From Burkholderia sp. Bp9143 (GTDB lineage: Bacteria; Pseudomonadota; Gammaproteobacteria; Burkholderiales; Burkholderiaceae), in the NCBI RefSeq assembly GCF_003853645.1, contig NZ_QTPO01000068.1:1-38985 (forward strand): a DNA stretch of 38,985 nt. Direction: 5' to 3'. Under the pieces are notes generated by a model that was given only the letters and a program-made list of their open reading frames with translations, was not told where the DNA came from and ran no database searches. How positions within the stretch are numbered: the first letter of the stretch is position 1; every line of letters begins with the position of its first letter. The position numbers and the translations under genes are program-made. Below, in pieces: positions 7,994 to 16,520 of the stretch.

Positions 7994-10222
7994 ATGTCCA
8001 CTTCGCCCAAGATCATCTATACCCTCACCGACGAAGCGCCCGCGCTCGCGACCTATTCGCTGCTGCCGATCGTCAAGGCCTTCACGCGCTCGTCGGGCGT
8101 CGCCGTCGAAACGCGCGACATCTCGCTCGCCGGCCGCATCATCGCGGCATTCGCCGACGTCCTGCCGCCGGAGCAGAAGGGTTCCGACGATCTGGCCGAA
8201 CTGGGCCAGCTCACGCTGAAGCCGGAAGCGAACATCATCAAGCTGCCGAACATCAGCGCATCGGTGCCGCAGCTCAAGGCAGCGATCGCCGAACTGCAGG
8301 CGCAGGGCTACAAGCTGCCGGCGTATCCGGAAGAGCCGTCGACCGATGAAGAAAAGGCCGTCAAGGCCCGCTACGACAAGATCAAGGGCAGCGCGGTGAA
8401 CCCGGTGCTGCGCGAAGGCAACTCCGACCGTCGCGCGCCGCTGTCGGTCAAGAACTACGCACGCAAGCACCCGCACAAGATGGGCGCATGGAAGGGCACG
8501 TCGAAGGCGCACGTCGCGCACATGACCGAAGGCGACTTCTACGGCAGCGAGAAGTCGGCGCTGATCGCCGATGCCGGCAGCGTGAAGATCGAACTCACGA
8601 CGGCCGACGGCGTGAAGAAGGTGCTGAAGGAAAAGACGGCCGTGAAGGCCGGTGAAGTCATCGACGCCTCGGTGATGAGCCGCAACGCGCTGCGCAGCTT
8701 CATCGAAGCGCAGATCGCCGACGCGAAGGCGCAGGACGTGCTGTTCTCGGTGCACCTGAAGGCGACCATGATGAAGGTCTCTGACCCGATCCTGTTCGGT
8801 CACTTCGTGTCCGTGTTCTACCGCGACGCGCTCGCGAAGCACGCGGACGTGCTGGCGCAGGCCGGCTTCAACCCCAACAACGGGATCGGCGACCTGTACG
8901 CGCGCCTGAAGGACCTGCCAGCCGACACGCGCGAAGCGATCGAAGCCGACGTCAAGGCTGAATACGCAGCGCGTCCGCGCCTCGCGATGGTCAACTCGGA
9001 CAAGGGCATCACGAACCTGCACGTGCCGAGCGACGTGATCGTCGACGCATCGATGCCGGCGATGATCCGCGATTCGGGCGGCATGTGGGGCCCGGACGGC
9101 GAACTGTATGACGCGAAGGCCGTGATTCCGGACCGCTGCTACGCGGGTGTCTACCAGGCCGTGATCGAGGACTGCAAGGCGCACGGCGCATTCGACCCGG
9201 TCACGATGGGCAGCGTGCCGAACGTCGGCCTGATGGCGCAGGCGGCCGAGGAATACGGTTCGCACGACAAGACGTTCCTGATCCCGGCCGACGGCGTCGT
9301 GCGCGTCACCGACGAAGCCGGCAACGTGCTGCTCGAGCACGCGGTCGAGTCGGGCGACATCTGGCGCATGTGCCAGACGAAGGACGCGCCGGTGCAGGAC
9401 TGGGTCAAGCTCGCGGTGAACCGCGCCCGCGCGACCGGCGCGCCGGCCGTGTTCTGGCTCGACCCGGCACGTGCGCACGACGCGCAGATCATCGTGAAGG
9501 TCGAACGCTACCTGAAGGATCACGACACGAACGGCCTCGACATCCGCGTCATGACGCCGGTCGACGCGACGCGTTTCTCGCTCGAGCGCATCCGCGCGGG
9601 CAAGGACACGATCTCGGTCACGGGCAACGTGCTGCGCGACTACCTGACCGACCTGTTCCCGATCATGGAACTCGGCACCAGCGCGAAGATGCTGTCGATC
9701 GTGCCGCTGATGGCCGGCGGCGGGATGTTCGAAACGGGCGCGGGCGGCTCGGCGCCGAAGCACGTGCAGCAGTTCGTCGAGGAAGGCTTCCTGCGCTGGG
9801 ATTCGCTCGGCGAATTCCTCGCGCTGGCCGCGTCGCTTGAACACCTCGGCAACGCTTACCAGAACCCGAAGGCGCTCGTGCTCGCGAAGACGCTCGACCA
9901 GGCGACCGGCAAGTTCCTGGACGAGAACAAGTCGCCGGCGCGCAAGGTCGGCGGCCTCGACAACCGCGGCAGCCACTTCTACCTGTGCCTGTACTGGGCG
10001 CAGGCGCTGGCCGAGCAGACCGAGGACGCCGCGCTGAAGGCGCAGTTCGAAGGCGTCGCGAAGTCGCTGTCCGACAGCGAAGCGCGCATCCTGGAAGAAC
10101 TGTCGGCCGCGCAGGGCAAGGCGCAGGCGATCGGCGGCTACTACCGTCCGAACGTCGAGCTGACGAGCCAGGCGATGCGCCCGAGCGCAACGCTGAACGG
10201 CATCGTCGACGCAGTCGCCTGA
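7994..10222 (+). CDS. NADP-dependent isocitrate dehydrogenase, monomeric type (IDH-II)
   Basis: 742 residues, the normal length for monomeric IDH, which catalyses the same oxidative decarboxylation as icd but has a different fold and active-site arrangement. Recognisable blocks are VNPVLREGNSDRRAPLSVKNYARKHPHKMG (about residues 132-161), HLKATMMKVSDPILFGH, MWGPDG, VFWLDPARAHDAQ, ETGAGGSAPKHVQQF and LDNRGSHFYLCLYWAQALA near the C-terminus. No good Shine-Dalgarno is visible before the ATG at 7994, although the conserved N-terminus MSTSPKIIYTLTDEAPALATYSLLPI supports it. It lies tandem to icd, 279 bp apart, with a probable terminator between, so the two are likely separately transcribed. Confidence 0.96.
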   Translation: MSTSPKIIYTLTDEAPALATYSLLPIVKAFTRSSGVAVETRDISLAGRIIAAFADVLPPEQKGSDDLAELGQLTLKPEANIIKLPNISASVPQLKAAIAELQAQGYKLPAYPEEPSTDEEKAVKARYDKIKGSAVNPVLREGNSDRRAPLSVKNYARKHPHKMGAWKGTSKAHVAHMTEGDFYGSEKSALIADAGSVKIELTTADGVKKVLKEKTAVKAGEVIDASVMSRNALRSFIEAQIADAKAQDVLFSVHLKATMMKVSDPILFGHFVSVFYRDALAKHADVLAQAGFNPNNGIGDLYARLKDLPADTREAIEADVKAEYAARPRLAMVNSDKGITNLHVPSDVIVDASMPAMIRDSGGMWGPDGELYDAKAVIPDRCYAGVYQAVIEDCKAHGAFDPVTMGSVPNVGLMAQAAEEYGSHDKTFLIPADGVVRVTDEAGNVLLEHAVESGDIWRMCQTKDAPVQDWVKLAVNRARATGAPAVFWLDPARAHDAQIIVKVERYLKDHDTNGLDIRVMTPVDATRFSLERIRAGKDTISVTGNVLRDYLTDLFPIMELGTSAKMLSIVPLMAGGGMFETGAGGSAPKHVQQFVEEGFLRWDSLGEFLALAASLEHLGNAYQNPKALVLAKTLDQATGKFLDENKSPARKVGGLDNRGSHFYLCLYWAQALAEQTEDAALKAQFEGVAKSLSDSEARILEELSAAQGKAQAIGGYYRPNVELTSQAMRPSATLNGIVDAVA

Positions 10223-10305
10223 CGCCGGCCGCGCCACCGCGCGCGCCACGGCAGCGGCGGCAGCCGATGCGGCGGGCCTGACGGCTCGCCGTCCCGCCGA
10301 AAATG

Positions 10306-10334
10306 AAAACGCCCCGGTCGCCCGGGGCGTTTTT
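10306..10334. terminator. Bidirectional terminator
   Basis: Stem AAAACGCCCCGG (10306-10317) / CCGGGGCGTTTT (10322-10333), with a T-run on the plus side and A-run on the other. It sits between the monomeric IDH (+) and the convergent 74-residue gene (-) and can serve both. Confidence 0.9.
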
Positions 10335-10351
10335 CGTTGCAGGCGTGTCAT

Positions 10352-10576
10352 TCAGACGTGAACGATTTCCCATTCGGAGATTTCGTGCGGCACTTCGAGC
10401 GTGGCCGTATCCAGTTCGGACAGTTGCTCGCAGTCGCCGCGGGAGATGTGGTCGGCCGCCACTTCCGGGCACGAGAACGCGCCGAGCAGAGCGTTGCCGA
10501 ACGTCGCTTCCCAGCCGCCGTTACCCGGCAGGATGTAGAACGACCCGAGCGCTGAACCAAAGCGAAATCCCTTCAT
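10352..10576 (-). CDS. Conserved-looking hypothetical protein, 74 residues
   Basis: The start is set at the ATG at 10576, which has GGGAG 7 nt upstream; a longer frame to 10762 would add a low-quality Arg/Ala-rich leader without a site. The protein (MKGFRFGSALGSFYILPGNGG... ending HEISEWEIVHV) has an aromatic/Gly-rich N-terminal half, one Cys in AFSCPEVAADH and one in RGDCEQL, and an acidic C-terminal part. It has no signal peptide or membrane segment. I do not recognise the family. A dedicated terminator and a proper ribosome binding site support a real gene. Confidence 0.7.
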   Translation of the reverse strand: MKGFRFGSALGSFYILPGNGGWEATFGNALLGAFSCPEVAADHISRGDCEQLSELDTATLEVPHEISEWEIVHV

Positions 10577-11277
10577 TTCCGTTCTCCCTTTTTGATCACA
10601 AGCGATTCTGTTGTGCCGCCCGCCGGCGCGTCCGGCTGTGGCCCGACTGGCTGCTTGCGCCGGGTTCCGTATCGAACGTCGTGGCGAAGCGTCAGTGCAT
10701 GGAACAAAGTCTACGTCCGTGACCGCGTCCGATGGTGCGCGTAGAACGCTTTCTCGAAACAAAAAATATCAAATAAAAACAATGCATTGCGTGCGACGTT
10801 TTGTATTGCGGAACGTTTTTTGGCATCGCGAAACAGCAAATTTGTGCCGTGCACCACGAATTTTTACAACGCAGAGACTTATTCCGCATCGTGAAAAATT
10901 GACGGGTTCACGCGTTGGCGGCGCGCGATGTGCCGATGGCGGGATGAACGGCGAGGGTGAATCGTCTCGACCGGGCGTGGCGATAGCGGGCGGCGAACGC
11001 TGCCGGTCGGCCCGATCGGCGTGAATGCAGTGGGGCGTCGCGGCGCCGGGAGACGATCGAAAACGCGTGACGAACGGAACCTGGTCCGTCCGACCGGCCG
11101 CGCGCTGCGTCGTATCGACGCTCGCCGGTTGTTGCCGCGTTTCGGCCGGGGGCTACGGTTATGATGACGCGGGCATCAGGTTTTGCGTCGCGCACGCGGG
11201 CTTCCCCGTGCCAGCCGGCGCGCGCGTCGCGACGGCCGCGCGACGCAGCACGAATAACGAATAACGAGGAACGATTG
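10577..11277. other. 700-bp gene-free stretch with an AT-rich segment
   Basis: No credible ORF was found; the open frames here are Arg/Ala-rich shadows. About 10740-10905 is strikingly AT-rich for this genome and must hold the promoter of the 74-residue gene (-) and perhaps that of the multicopper oxidase (+). Within it a direct repeat ATTGCG-N4-ACGTTTT (10786-10802) / ATTGCG-N2-ACGTTTT (10805-10819) is visible. From about 10910 to 11250 the sequence returns to high GC with nothing recognised. Just before the oxidase gene lies a short tandem CGAATAA/CGAATAA at 11251-11265. Confidence 0.5.
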
Positions 11278-12876
11278 ATGATACGGAGAACCTTCCTGTC
11301 GCACGCCATCGGCGTCGCGGCCGCATCGCTGTTTGCGCGCACCGCCTGGGCGCAGCATGCCGGTCACGCGGGCATGGCCGGCATGGATCAGATGGACGAC
11401 ATGCCCGGCATGTCAGGGATGGCGGACCACGCGCAGCACGCGAAGGCGGCGCCGGCCGCGCTCGCGGCCGCCGATGCGCTGCCGGCCGGCGCGCCGCTCG
11501 CGTCGCTGCGCACGCTTGCGAACGAAAGCCGCGAGCCCGGCACGTTCCGCGCGACGCTGGTCGCACAGCCGGTCGCGCGTCCGATGCTGCACGGTGCGCG
11601 TCCGACGACGTTCTGGCAGTTCGGCGCGGGCACGCAAGGGCCGGTGGTCGGCCCGCTGATCGACGCGCGCGAGGGCGACACGGTCGAAATCCGCTTCGTG
11701 AACAAACTGCCGCAGCCGTCGACGATCCACTGGCACGGCCTGCCGGTGCCGCCCGACCAGGACGGCAACCCGTCCGATCCCGTCGCGCCGGGCGCGGCGC
11801 GCGTGTACCGGTTCACGCTGCCAAAGGGGAGCGCCGGTACTTACTGGTATCACCCGCATCCGCACATGATGACCGCCGAGCAGGTGTTCCGCGGGCTGGC
11901 GGGCCCGTTCATCGTGCGCGCCGCCGACGATCCGCTCGCCGCTTGGCCCGAGCGCAACCTGTTCGTGTCCGACCTGAAGCTCGCGCGCGACGGCACGATT
12001 CCGCCGAACGACATGATGGACTGGATGAACGGCCGCGAAGGCCAGTTCGTGCTGGTCAACGGTGCGCGCCGGCCGCGGATCGACGTCGCGAGCGACGAGC
12101 GCTGGCGCGTGTGGAACGCGTGCAGCGCGCGCTACCTGCGCGTCGCGTTCGACGACGGCCGGGCATTCGAGCAGGTCGGCACCGACGGCGGGTTGTTCGA
12201 AGCGCCGCGCCGCGTGACGTCGCTGCTGCTCGCGCCGGGTGAGCGCGCGGAACTGCTGGTGCGTGCCGGCGACCGCGCGTCACGCGCGGTGCTGCAGGCG
12301 GCCGAATACGACCGCCGCAAGATGGCGATGTCGCACGACGACGGCCACGGCAGCCTGCCGCCCGATCCGGCGCTGCCGCTCGCCGACGTCGCGTTCGCGC
12401 CGGCCGCCGCCCGTCCGCTGCAGGCGACGCTGCGCGCGGTGCCCGCGCTCGGCGAACCGGTCGCGCACAAGGAAGTCGCGTTCGGCGAAGAGATGGATAT
12501 GGACGCGATGATGAACGGCCCGGCGCATGGTCGCCCGGCCGGGATGCGCTTCACGATCAACGGCGCGACCTACGCACCGCACCATGCGACGCTGACGAGC
12601 CGCCGGGGCGACGTCGAACGCTGGACGATCCGCAACGCCACCGACATGGATCACCCGTTCCATTTGCACGGCACGCAATTCCAGGTGATCGAGCGCGCAT
12701 CGGACGGCACGCGCACGAGCGAACCGTTCCGCGCGTGGCGCGACACCGTGAACGTGCGCAGCGGCGAGACCGTGACGATACTCGTCACGCAAGACATGCC
12801 CGGCGAGCGCATGTTTCACTGCCATATTCTCGAACACGAGGATCTCGGCATGATGGGCACGCTGAAGGTCGTGTAA
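11278..12876 (+). CDS. Multicopper oxidase, Tat-exported, Met/His-rich N-terminus
   Basis: 532 residues. The ATG at 11278 has GAGG 8 nt upstream; a longer frame from 11161 is not supported. The N-terminus MIRRTFLSHAIGVAAASLFARTAWA is a twin-arginine signal, so the enzyme should be exported folded with copper. All four copper-ligand blocks are intact: HWHG at 151-154, HPHPH at 192-196, HPFHLHG at 459-465 and HCHILEHEDLGMM from 514, the last holding the type-1 Cys, His and axial Met. A Met/His-rich stretch follows the signal (HAGHAGMAGMDQMDDMPGMSGM) and another is around EEMDMDAMM, as in copper-tolerance oxidases such as CueO and CopA. Periplasmic cuprous oxidase activity is inferred. No copper ATPase, CopB or CueR gene is adjacent. 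Confidence 0.92.
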   Translation: MIRRTFLSHAIGVAAASLFARTAWAQHAGHAGMAGMDQMDDMPGMSGMADHAQHAKAAPAALAAADALPAGAPLASLRTLANESREPGTFRATLVAQPVARPMLHGARPTTFWQFGAGTQGPVVGPLIDAREGDTVEIRFVNKLPQPSTIHWHGLPVPPDQDGNPSDPVAPGAARVYRFTLPKGSAGTYWYHPHPHMMTAEQVFRGLAGPFIVRAADDPLAAWPERNLFVSDLKLARDGTIPPNDMMDWMNGREGQFVLVNGARRPRIDVASDERWRVWNACSARYLRVAFDDGRAFEQVGTDGGLFEAPRRVTSLLLAPGERAELLVRAGDRASRAVLQAAEYDRRKMAMSHDDGHGSLPPDPALPLADVAFAPAAARPLQATLRAVPALGEPVAHKEVAFGEEMDMDAMMNGPAHGRPAGMRFTINGATYAPHHATLTSRRGDVERWTIRNATDMDHPFHLHGTQFQVIERASDGTRTSEPFRAWRDTVNVRSGETVTILVTQDMPGERMFHCHILEHEDLGMMGTLKVV

Positions 12877-12966
12877 CGAGTATCGAATATGTTTCACGCG
12901 TAAGACGGCATTCGATCTGCGCGTGTAACAAGACAATATGTGTTCAATTATCGGGATTGAACGAAA

Positions 12967-13000
12967 AGGCCGGCCAATCGAATTAACGAGTGGCCGGCCT
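12967..13000. terminator. Hairpin between oxidase and cold-shock gene
   Basis: A perfect 10-bp stem AGGCCGGCCA (12967-12976) / TGGCCGGCCT (12991-13000) with a 14-nt loop. The minus side is followed by TTTTCG, so it can back up the cold-shock gene terminator; it may also end the oxidase transcript on the plus strand. Confidence 0.6.
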
Positions 13001-13002
13001 GA

Positions 13003-13036
13003 ATAAAAAGAAACCCGGCGCAATGCCGGGTTTCTT
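13003..13036. terminator. Terminator of the cold-shock gene
   Basis: Stem GAAACCCGGC (13010-13019) / GCCGGGTTTC (13025-13034) with a 5-nt loop, followed in the minus direction by TTTTTATT. It lies about 20 bp after the csp stop. Confidence 0.9.
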
Positions 13037-13054
13037 CGTCCGATATCCGGTGCC

Positions 13055-13258
13055 TTACGCGGCCTGGATGTTCGACGCTTGCTTGCCCTTCGGCCCTTGA
13101 ACGACCTCGAAGCTCACCTTCTGGCCTTCCTTCAGGGTCTTGAAGCCCTGCATGTTGATGGCCGAGAAGTGCGCAAACAGATCTTCACCGCCCTCGTCGG
13201 GAGTGATGAAACCGAAGCCCTTCGCGTCGTTGAACCACTTAACGATACCAGTTGCCAT
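13055..13258 (-). CDS. Cold-shock domain protein, CspA family
   Basis: 67 residues, the standard single cold-shock domain length. RNP1 (KGFGFITP, about residues 13-20) and RNP2 (DLFAHFSAI, about 26-34) are intact, with the start MATGIVKWFNDAKG and end GPKGKQASNIQAA typical of the family. These proteins bind single-stranded RNA and DNA and act as RNA chaperones. AGGA lies about 5 nt before the ATG. A promoter 154 bp upstream implies a leader of about 150 nt, as in cold-inducible csp mRNAs. Which of several Burkholderia csp paralogues this is cannot be decided here. Confidence 0.94.
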   Translation of the reverse strand: MATGIVKWFNDAKGFGFITPDEGGEDLFAHFSAINMQGFKTLKEGQKVSFEVVQGPKGKQASNIQAA

Positions 13259-13411
13259 TTTCCTACTTCCCCTGTCACACAGTCGCTGCTACTTACCACG
13301 AGCACGCTCGAAAAGCTAAACGACCGGAAATTACAGCCGTTCCCCCCTCACAAGCTCACCTTCGGCCTCTTTCATTTCCCCAACCGGCGAGTTGAAAAAA
13401 GTGCCAGCTTG

Positions 13412-13440
13412 ATTGTTGGCGCTCTTTATTTGAGTGTCAA
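13412..13440 (-). promoter_or_regulatory. Candidate sigma-70 promoter of the cold-shock gene
   Basis: Minus-strand TTGACA (13440-13435), a 17-bp spacer, then AACAAT (13417-13412). The -35 is perfect and the -10 is a 4/6 match. Transcription would start near 13405, leaving a leader of about 147 nt. Confidence 0.6.
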
Positions 13441-13534
13441 GCGGAATTTTTAGGCGGTTAGAGGGCCGTTGTAAAGAACCCATTTTCAGGGTTTCTCCGG
13501 CTTTGCTTTGCAGCATGCCGCCGAGCGCGCGGAC

Positions 13535-13564
13535 TTGAAAAGTCGCATAATCGGCTCATATACC
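13535..13564 (+). promoter_or_regulatory. Candidate promoter of clpS-clpA
   Basis: TTGAAA (13535-13540), 18 bp, TATACC (13559-13564), in plus orientation about 240 bp before clpS. It is the best -35/-10 pair I see in the 547-bp gap between csp and clpS, but it is imperfect. Confidence 0.35.
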
Positions 13565-13671
13565 AGGCTCGAGTGACACGCGATCGAGTCGTCCCGGCTT
13601 GTGGGATACTGGGCGCGGATACGACGTCCGGTGCAGTTTCCCCCTGACGGTTCGTGTTCCGCGCCACGCGT

Positions 13672-13697
13672 GAAAGCCGGCACCGCAGCCGGCTTTC
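13672..13697. other. Perfect hairpin in the leader of clpS
   Basis: GAAAGCCGGC (13672-13681) / GCCGGCTTTC (13688-13697) with a 6-nt loop, 109 bp before clpS. It has no T-run on either side, so it is not a classical terminator. It could be a leader structure of the clpS-clpA transcript, or a decayed terminator. Confidence 0.5.
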
Positions 13698-13805
13698 GTA
13701 TGGCACGAAGACGATCGCGGGTCGTCGGGAACCAGGGAGGGCGCCGGCCGGTCGGTCGGGTAATGGCAGGATTGCGGGCCTGTCCGAGTTGTTTAGAATG
13801 GGTGT

Positions 13806-14120
13806 ATGGCGATTATCCCGGACAAGCAGGACAGCACCGTCCTGGAACGCAAGCAGCAGAAGCTCAAGCCGCCTTCGATGTACAAGGTGGTGCTGCTGAA
13901 CGACGACTTCACGCCGATGGAGTTCGTCGTGATGGTCGTACAGGAGTATTTCAAGAAGGATCGCGAGACGGCCACGCAGATCATGCTGAAGGTCCATCGC
14001 GAAGGGCGAGGGGTTTGTGGGGTCTATACGCGGGACATCGCGTCGACCAAGGTTGAGCAAGTCGTTACCCATGCGCGGCAGGCCGGGCATCCGCTGCAGT
14101 GCGTGATGGAGGAAGCATGA
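13806..14120 (+). CDS. clpS: ClpAP adaptor protein ClpS
   Basis: 104 residues, typical for ClpS, which binds the ClpA N-domain and delivers N-degron substrates to ClpAP. The conserved core is seen: PPSMYKVVLLNDDFTPMEFVVMVVQEYF (about residues 22-49, with the NDDFTPMEFV binding motif), MLKVHREGRGVCGVYTRDIASTKVEQV and the C-terminal HPLQCVMEEA. The disordered N-terminal arm is present. The Shine-Dalgarno is weak (GGGTG close to the ATG). The stop overlaps the clpA start by 4 bp (ATGA), indicating translational coupling. Confidence 0.96.
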   Translation: MAIIPDKQDSTVLERKQQKLKPPSMYKVVLLNDDFTPMEFVVMVVQEYFKKDRETATQIMLKVHREGRGVCGVYTRDIASTKVEQVVTHARQAGHPLQCVMEEA

Positions 14121-16417
14121 TTGCCCAGGAATTGGAAGTCAGCCTGCACATGGCGTTCATGGAAGCACGTCAGGCGCGCCATGAGTTCATTACGGTCGAG
14201 CATCTGCTGCTGGCCCTGCTGGATAATCCGACGGCAGCCGAGGTGTTGCGCGCGTGTGCGGCCAACATCGAGGACTTGCGTCAGAACCTGCGCAATTTCA
14301 TCCACGACAACACACCTACCGTCCCGGGCACCGACGATGTCGATACCCAGCCGACGCTCGGTTTTCAGCGCGTGATCCAGCGCGCGATCATGCACGTCCA
14401 GTCGACGTCGAACGGCAAGAAGGAAGTGACCGGCGCGAACGTGCTGGTCGCGATCTTCGGCGAGAAGGATTCGCACGCCGTCTATTACCTGCAGCAGCAG
14501 GGCGTCACGCGCCTGGACGTCGTGAACTTCATTTCGCACGGCATCGCGAAAACGAACGGCGGCGAAGCCGCGAAGTCGGCCGACGCGAACGCGGAAAGCG
14601 AAGACGCGAACGCGCAGAAGGAAACCCCGCTCGCCCAGTTCACGCAGAACCTGAACCAGATGGCGAAGGACGGCCGCATCGATCCGCTGATCGGCCGCGA
14701 GCCGGAGGTCGAGCGCGTCGTGCAGGTGCTGTGCCGCCGCCGCAAGAACAATCCGCTGCTCGTCGGTGAGGCCGGCGTCGGCAAGACCGCGATCGCGGAA
14801 GGGCTCGCCTATCGCATCACGCGCGGCGAAGTGCCGGATATCCTCGCGAACGCGCAGGTGTATTCGCTCGACATGGGCGCGCTGCTCGCGGGCACCAAGT
14901 ATCGCGGCGACTTCGAGCAGCGTCTGAAGACGGTGCTGAAGGAGCTGAAGGAGCGTCCGCACGCGATCCTGTTCATCGACGAAATTCATACGCTGATCGG
15001 TGCGGGTGCCGCATCGGGCGGCACGCTCGACGCGTCGAACCTGCTGAAGCCGGCGCTGTCGTCGGGCACGCTCAAGTGCATCGGCGCGACCACGTTCACC
15101 GAGTATCGCGGCATCTTCGAGAAGGACGCGGCGCTGTCGCGGCGCTTCCAGAAGGTCGACGTGACGGAGCCGACCGTCGAGCAGACGGTCGCGATCCTGC
15201 GCGGGCTGAAGTCGCGCTTCGAGGAGCATCACGGCGTCAAGTATTCGTCGGGCGCCCTGTCGGCCGCGGCCGAACTGTCGGCACGCTTCATCACCGACCG
15301 TCACCTGCCGGACAAGGCGATCGACGTGATCGACGAAGCGGGCGCCGCGCAGCGCATCCTGCCGAAGTCGAAGCAGAAGAAGACGATCGGCAAGAGCGAG
15401 ATCGAGGAAATCATCTCGAAGATCGCGCGCGTGCCGGCGCAGAGCGTGTCGCAGGACGATCGCAGCAAGCTGCAGACGCTCGATCGCGACCTGAAGAGCG
15501 TCGTGTTCGGCCAGGATCCGGCGATCGACGCGCTCGCCGCATCGATCAAGATGGCGCGCGCGGGCCTGGGCAAGATGGACAAGCCGATCGGCGCGTTCCT
15601 GTTCTCCGGCCCGACGGGCGTTGGCAAGACTGAAGTGGCGCGCCAGCTCGCGTTCACGCTCGGTATCGAGCTGATCCGTTTCGACATGTCGGAATACATG
15701 GAGCGTCACGCGGTGAGCCGCCTGATCGGCGCGCCGCCGGGCTATGTCGGGTTCGACCAGGGCGGCCTCCTGACCGAAGCCGTCACGAAGAAGCCGCATT
15801 GCGTGTTGCTGCTCGACGAAATCGAGAAGGCGCATCCGGACATCTTCAACGTGCTGCTGCAGGTGATGGACCACGGCACGCTGACGGACAACAACGGCCG
15901 CAAGGCGGATTTCCGCAACGTCATCATCATCATGACGACGAACGCGGGCGCCGAGTCAATGCAGAAGGCGACGATCGGCTTCACGACGCGCCGCGAGACG
16001 GGCGACGAGATGACCGACATCAAGCGCCTGTTCACGCCGGAGTTCCGCAACCGTCTGGATTCGATCATCAGCTTCCGCTCGCTCGATGAGGAAATCATCA
16101 TGCGCGTGGTCGACAAGTTCCTGATCCAGCTCGAGGAGCAACTGCACGAGAAGAAGGTCGACGCGCTCTTTACCGACGCGTTGCGCAAGCATCTCGCGAA
16201 GCACGGCTTCGACCCGCTGATGGGCGCGCGGCCGATGCAGCGGCTGATCCAGGATACGATCCGTCGTGCGCTGGCCGACGAACTGCTGTTCGGCAAGCTG
16301 GTCAACGGCGGTCATGTGACGGTCGACGTCGACGAAAACGACAAGGTGCAGCTGTCGTTCGACAAGCTGGCGAATCCGCCGCACAAGCCGAACGAAGAGA
16401 CGGTCGAAGTCGAGTAA
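14117..16417 (+). CDS. clpA: ClpA, ATPase subunit of the ClpAP protease
   Basis: 766 residues, an AAA+ unfoldase that feeds ClpP. I start at the ATG at 14117, which overlaps the clpS stop and has GGAGG 4 nt upstream; the longer frame from 14099 lies inside clpS. Order: ClpA N-domain (EVSLHMAFMEARQARHEFITVEHLLLALL), D1 with Walker A GEAGVGKT at 217-224 and Walker B ILFIDEIHTL, D2 with GPTGVGKT at 498-505 and CVLLLDEIEKAHPD, then the D2 small domain. There is an IGL-like ClpP-binding loop region in D2 (the segment TIGFTTRRETGDE resembles it only partly). clpS-clpA is a conserved pair. Confidence 0.97.
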   Translation: MIAQELEVSLHMAFMEARQARHEFITVEHLLLALLDNPTAAEVLRACAANIEDLRQNLRNFIHDNTPTVPGTDDVDTQPTLGFQRVIQRAIMHVQSTSNGKKEVTGANVLVAIFGEKDSHAVYYLQQQGVTRLDVVNFISHGIAKTNGGEAAKSADANAESEDANAQKETPLAQFTQNLNQMAKDGRIDPLIGREPEVERVVQVLCRRRKNNPLLVGEAGVGKTAIAEGLAYRITRGEVPDILANAQVYSLDMGALLAGTKYRGDFEQRLKTVLKELKERPHAILFIDEIHTLIGAGAASGGTLDASNLLKPALSSGTLKCIGATTFTEYRGIFEKDAALSRRFQKVDVTEPTVEQTVAILRGLKSRFEEHHGVKYSSGALSAAAELSARFITDRHLPDKAIDVIDEAGAAQRILPKSKQKKTIGKSEIEEIISKIARVPAQSVSQDDRSKLQTLDRDLKSVVFGQDPAIDALAASIKMARAGLGKMDKPIGAFLFSGPTGVGKTEVARQLAFTLGIELIRFDMSEYMERHAVSRLIGAPPGYVGFDQGGLLTEAVTKKPHCVLLLDEIEKAHPDIFNVLLQVMDHGTLTDNNGRKADFRNVIIIMTTNAGAESMQKATIGFTTRRETGDEMTDIKRLFTPEFRNRLDSIISFRSLDEEIIMRVVDKFLIQLEEQLHEKKVDALFTDALRKHLAKHGFDPLMGARPMQRLIQDTIRRALADELLFGKLVNGGHVTVDVDENDKVQLSFDKLANPPHKPNEETVEVE

Positions 16418-16440
16418 GCGATAATTCGTAGTTCATGCGA

Positions 16441-16475
16441 ACGGCGCGGGAAGTTCTCCGCGCCGTTTCGTTTTA
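16441..16475 (+). terminator. Terminator of clpS-clpA
   Basis: ACGGCGCGG (16441-16449) / CCGCGCCGT (16458-16466), 8-nt loop, then TTTCGTTTTA. It lies 24 bp after the clpA stop. Confidence 0.88.
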
Positions 16476-16520
16476 TCTGGCGCCGGTGGCGCGATGGTGG
16501 TGCAGGGGAGTGGTAAGGCA

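Noticed and set aside
7973..10351. 792-codon minus-strand frame across the monomeric IDH
   Set aside because: Long only because of GC-biased codon positions; the plus-strand frame matches a known 742-residue family.
14024..15874. 616-codon minus-strand frame across clpA
   Set aside because: Shadow of clpA; His/Arg/Asp-rich and no recognisable domain.
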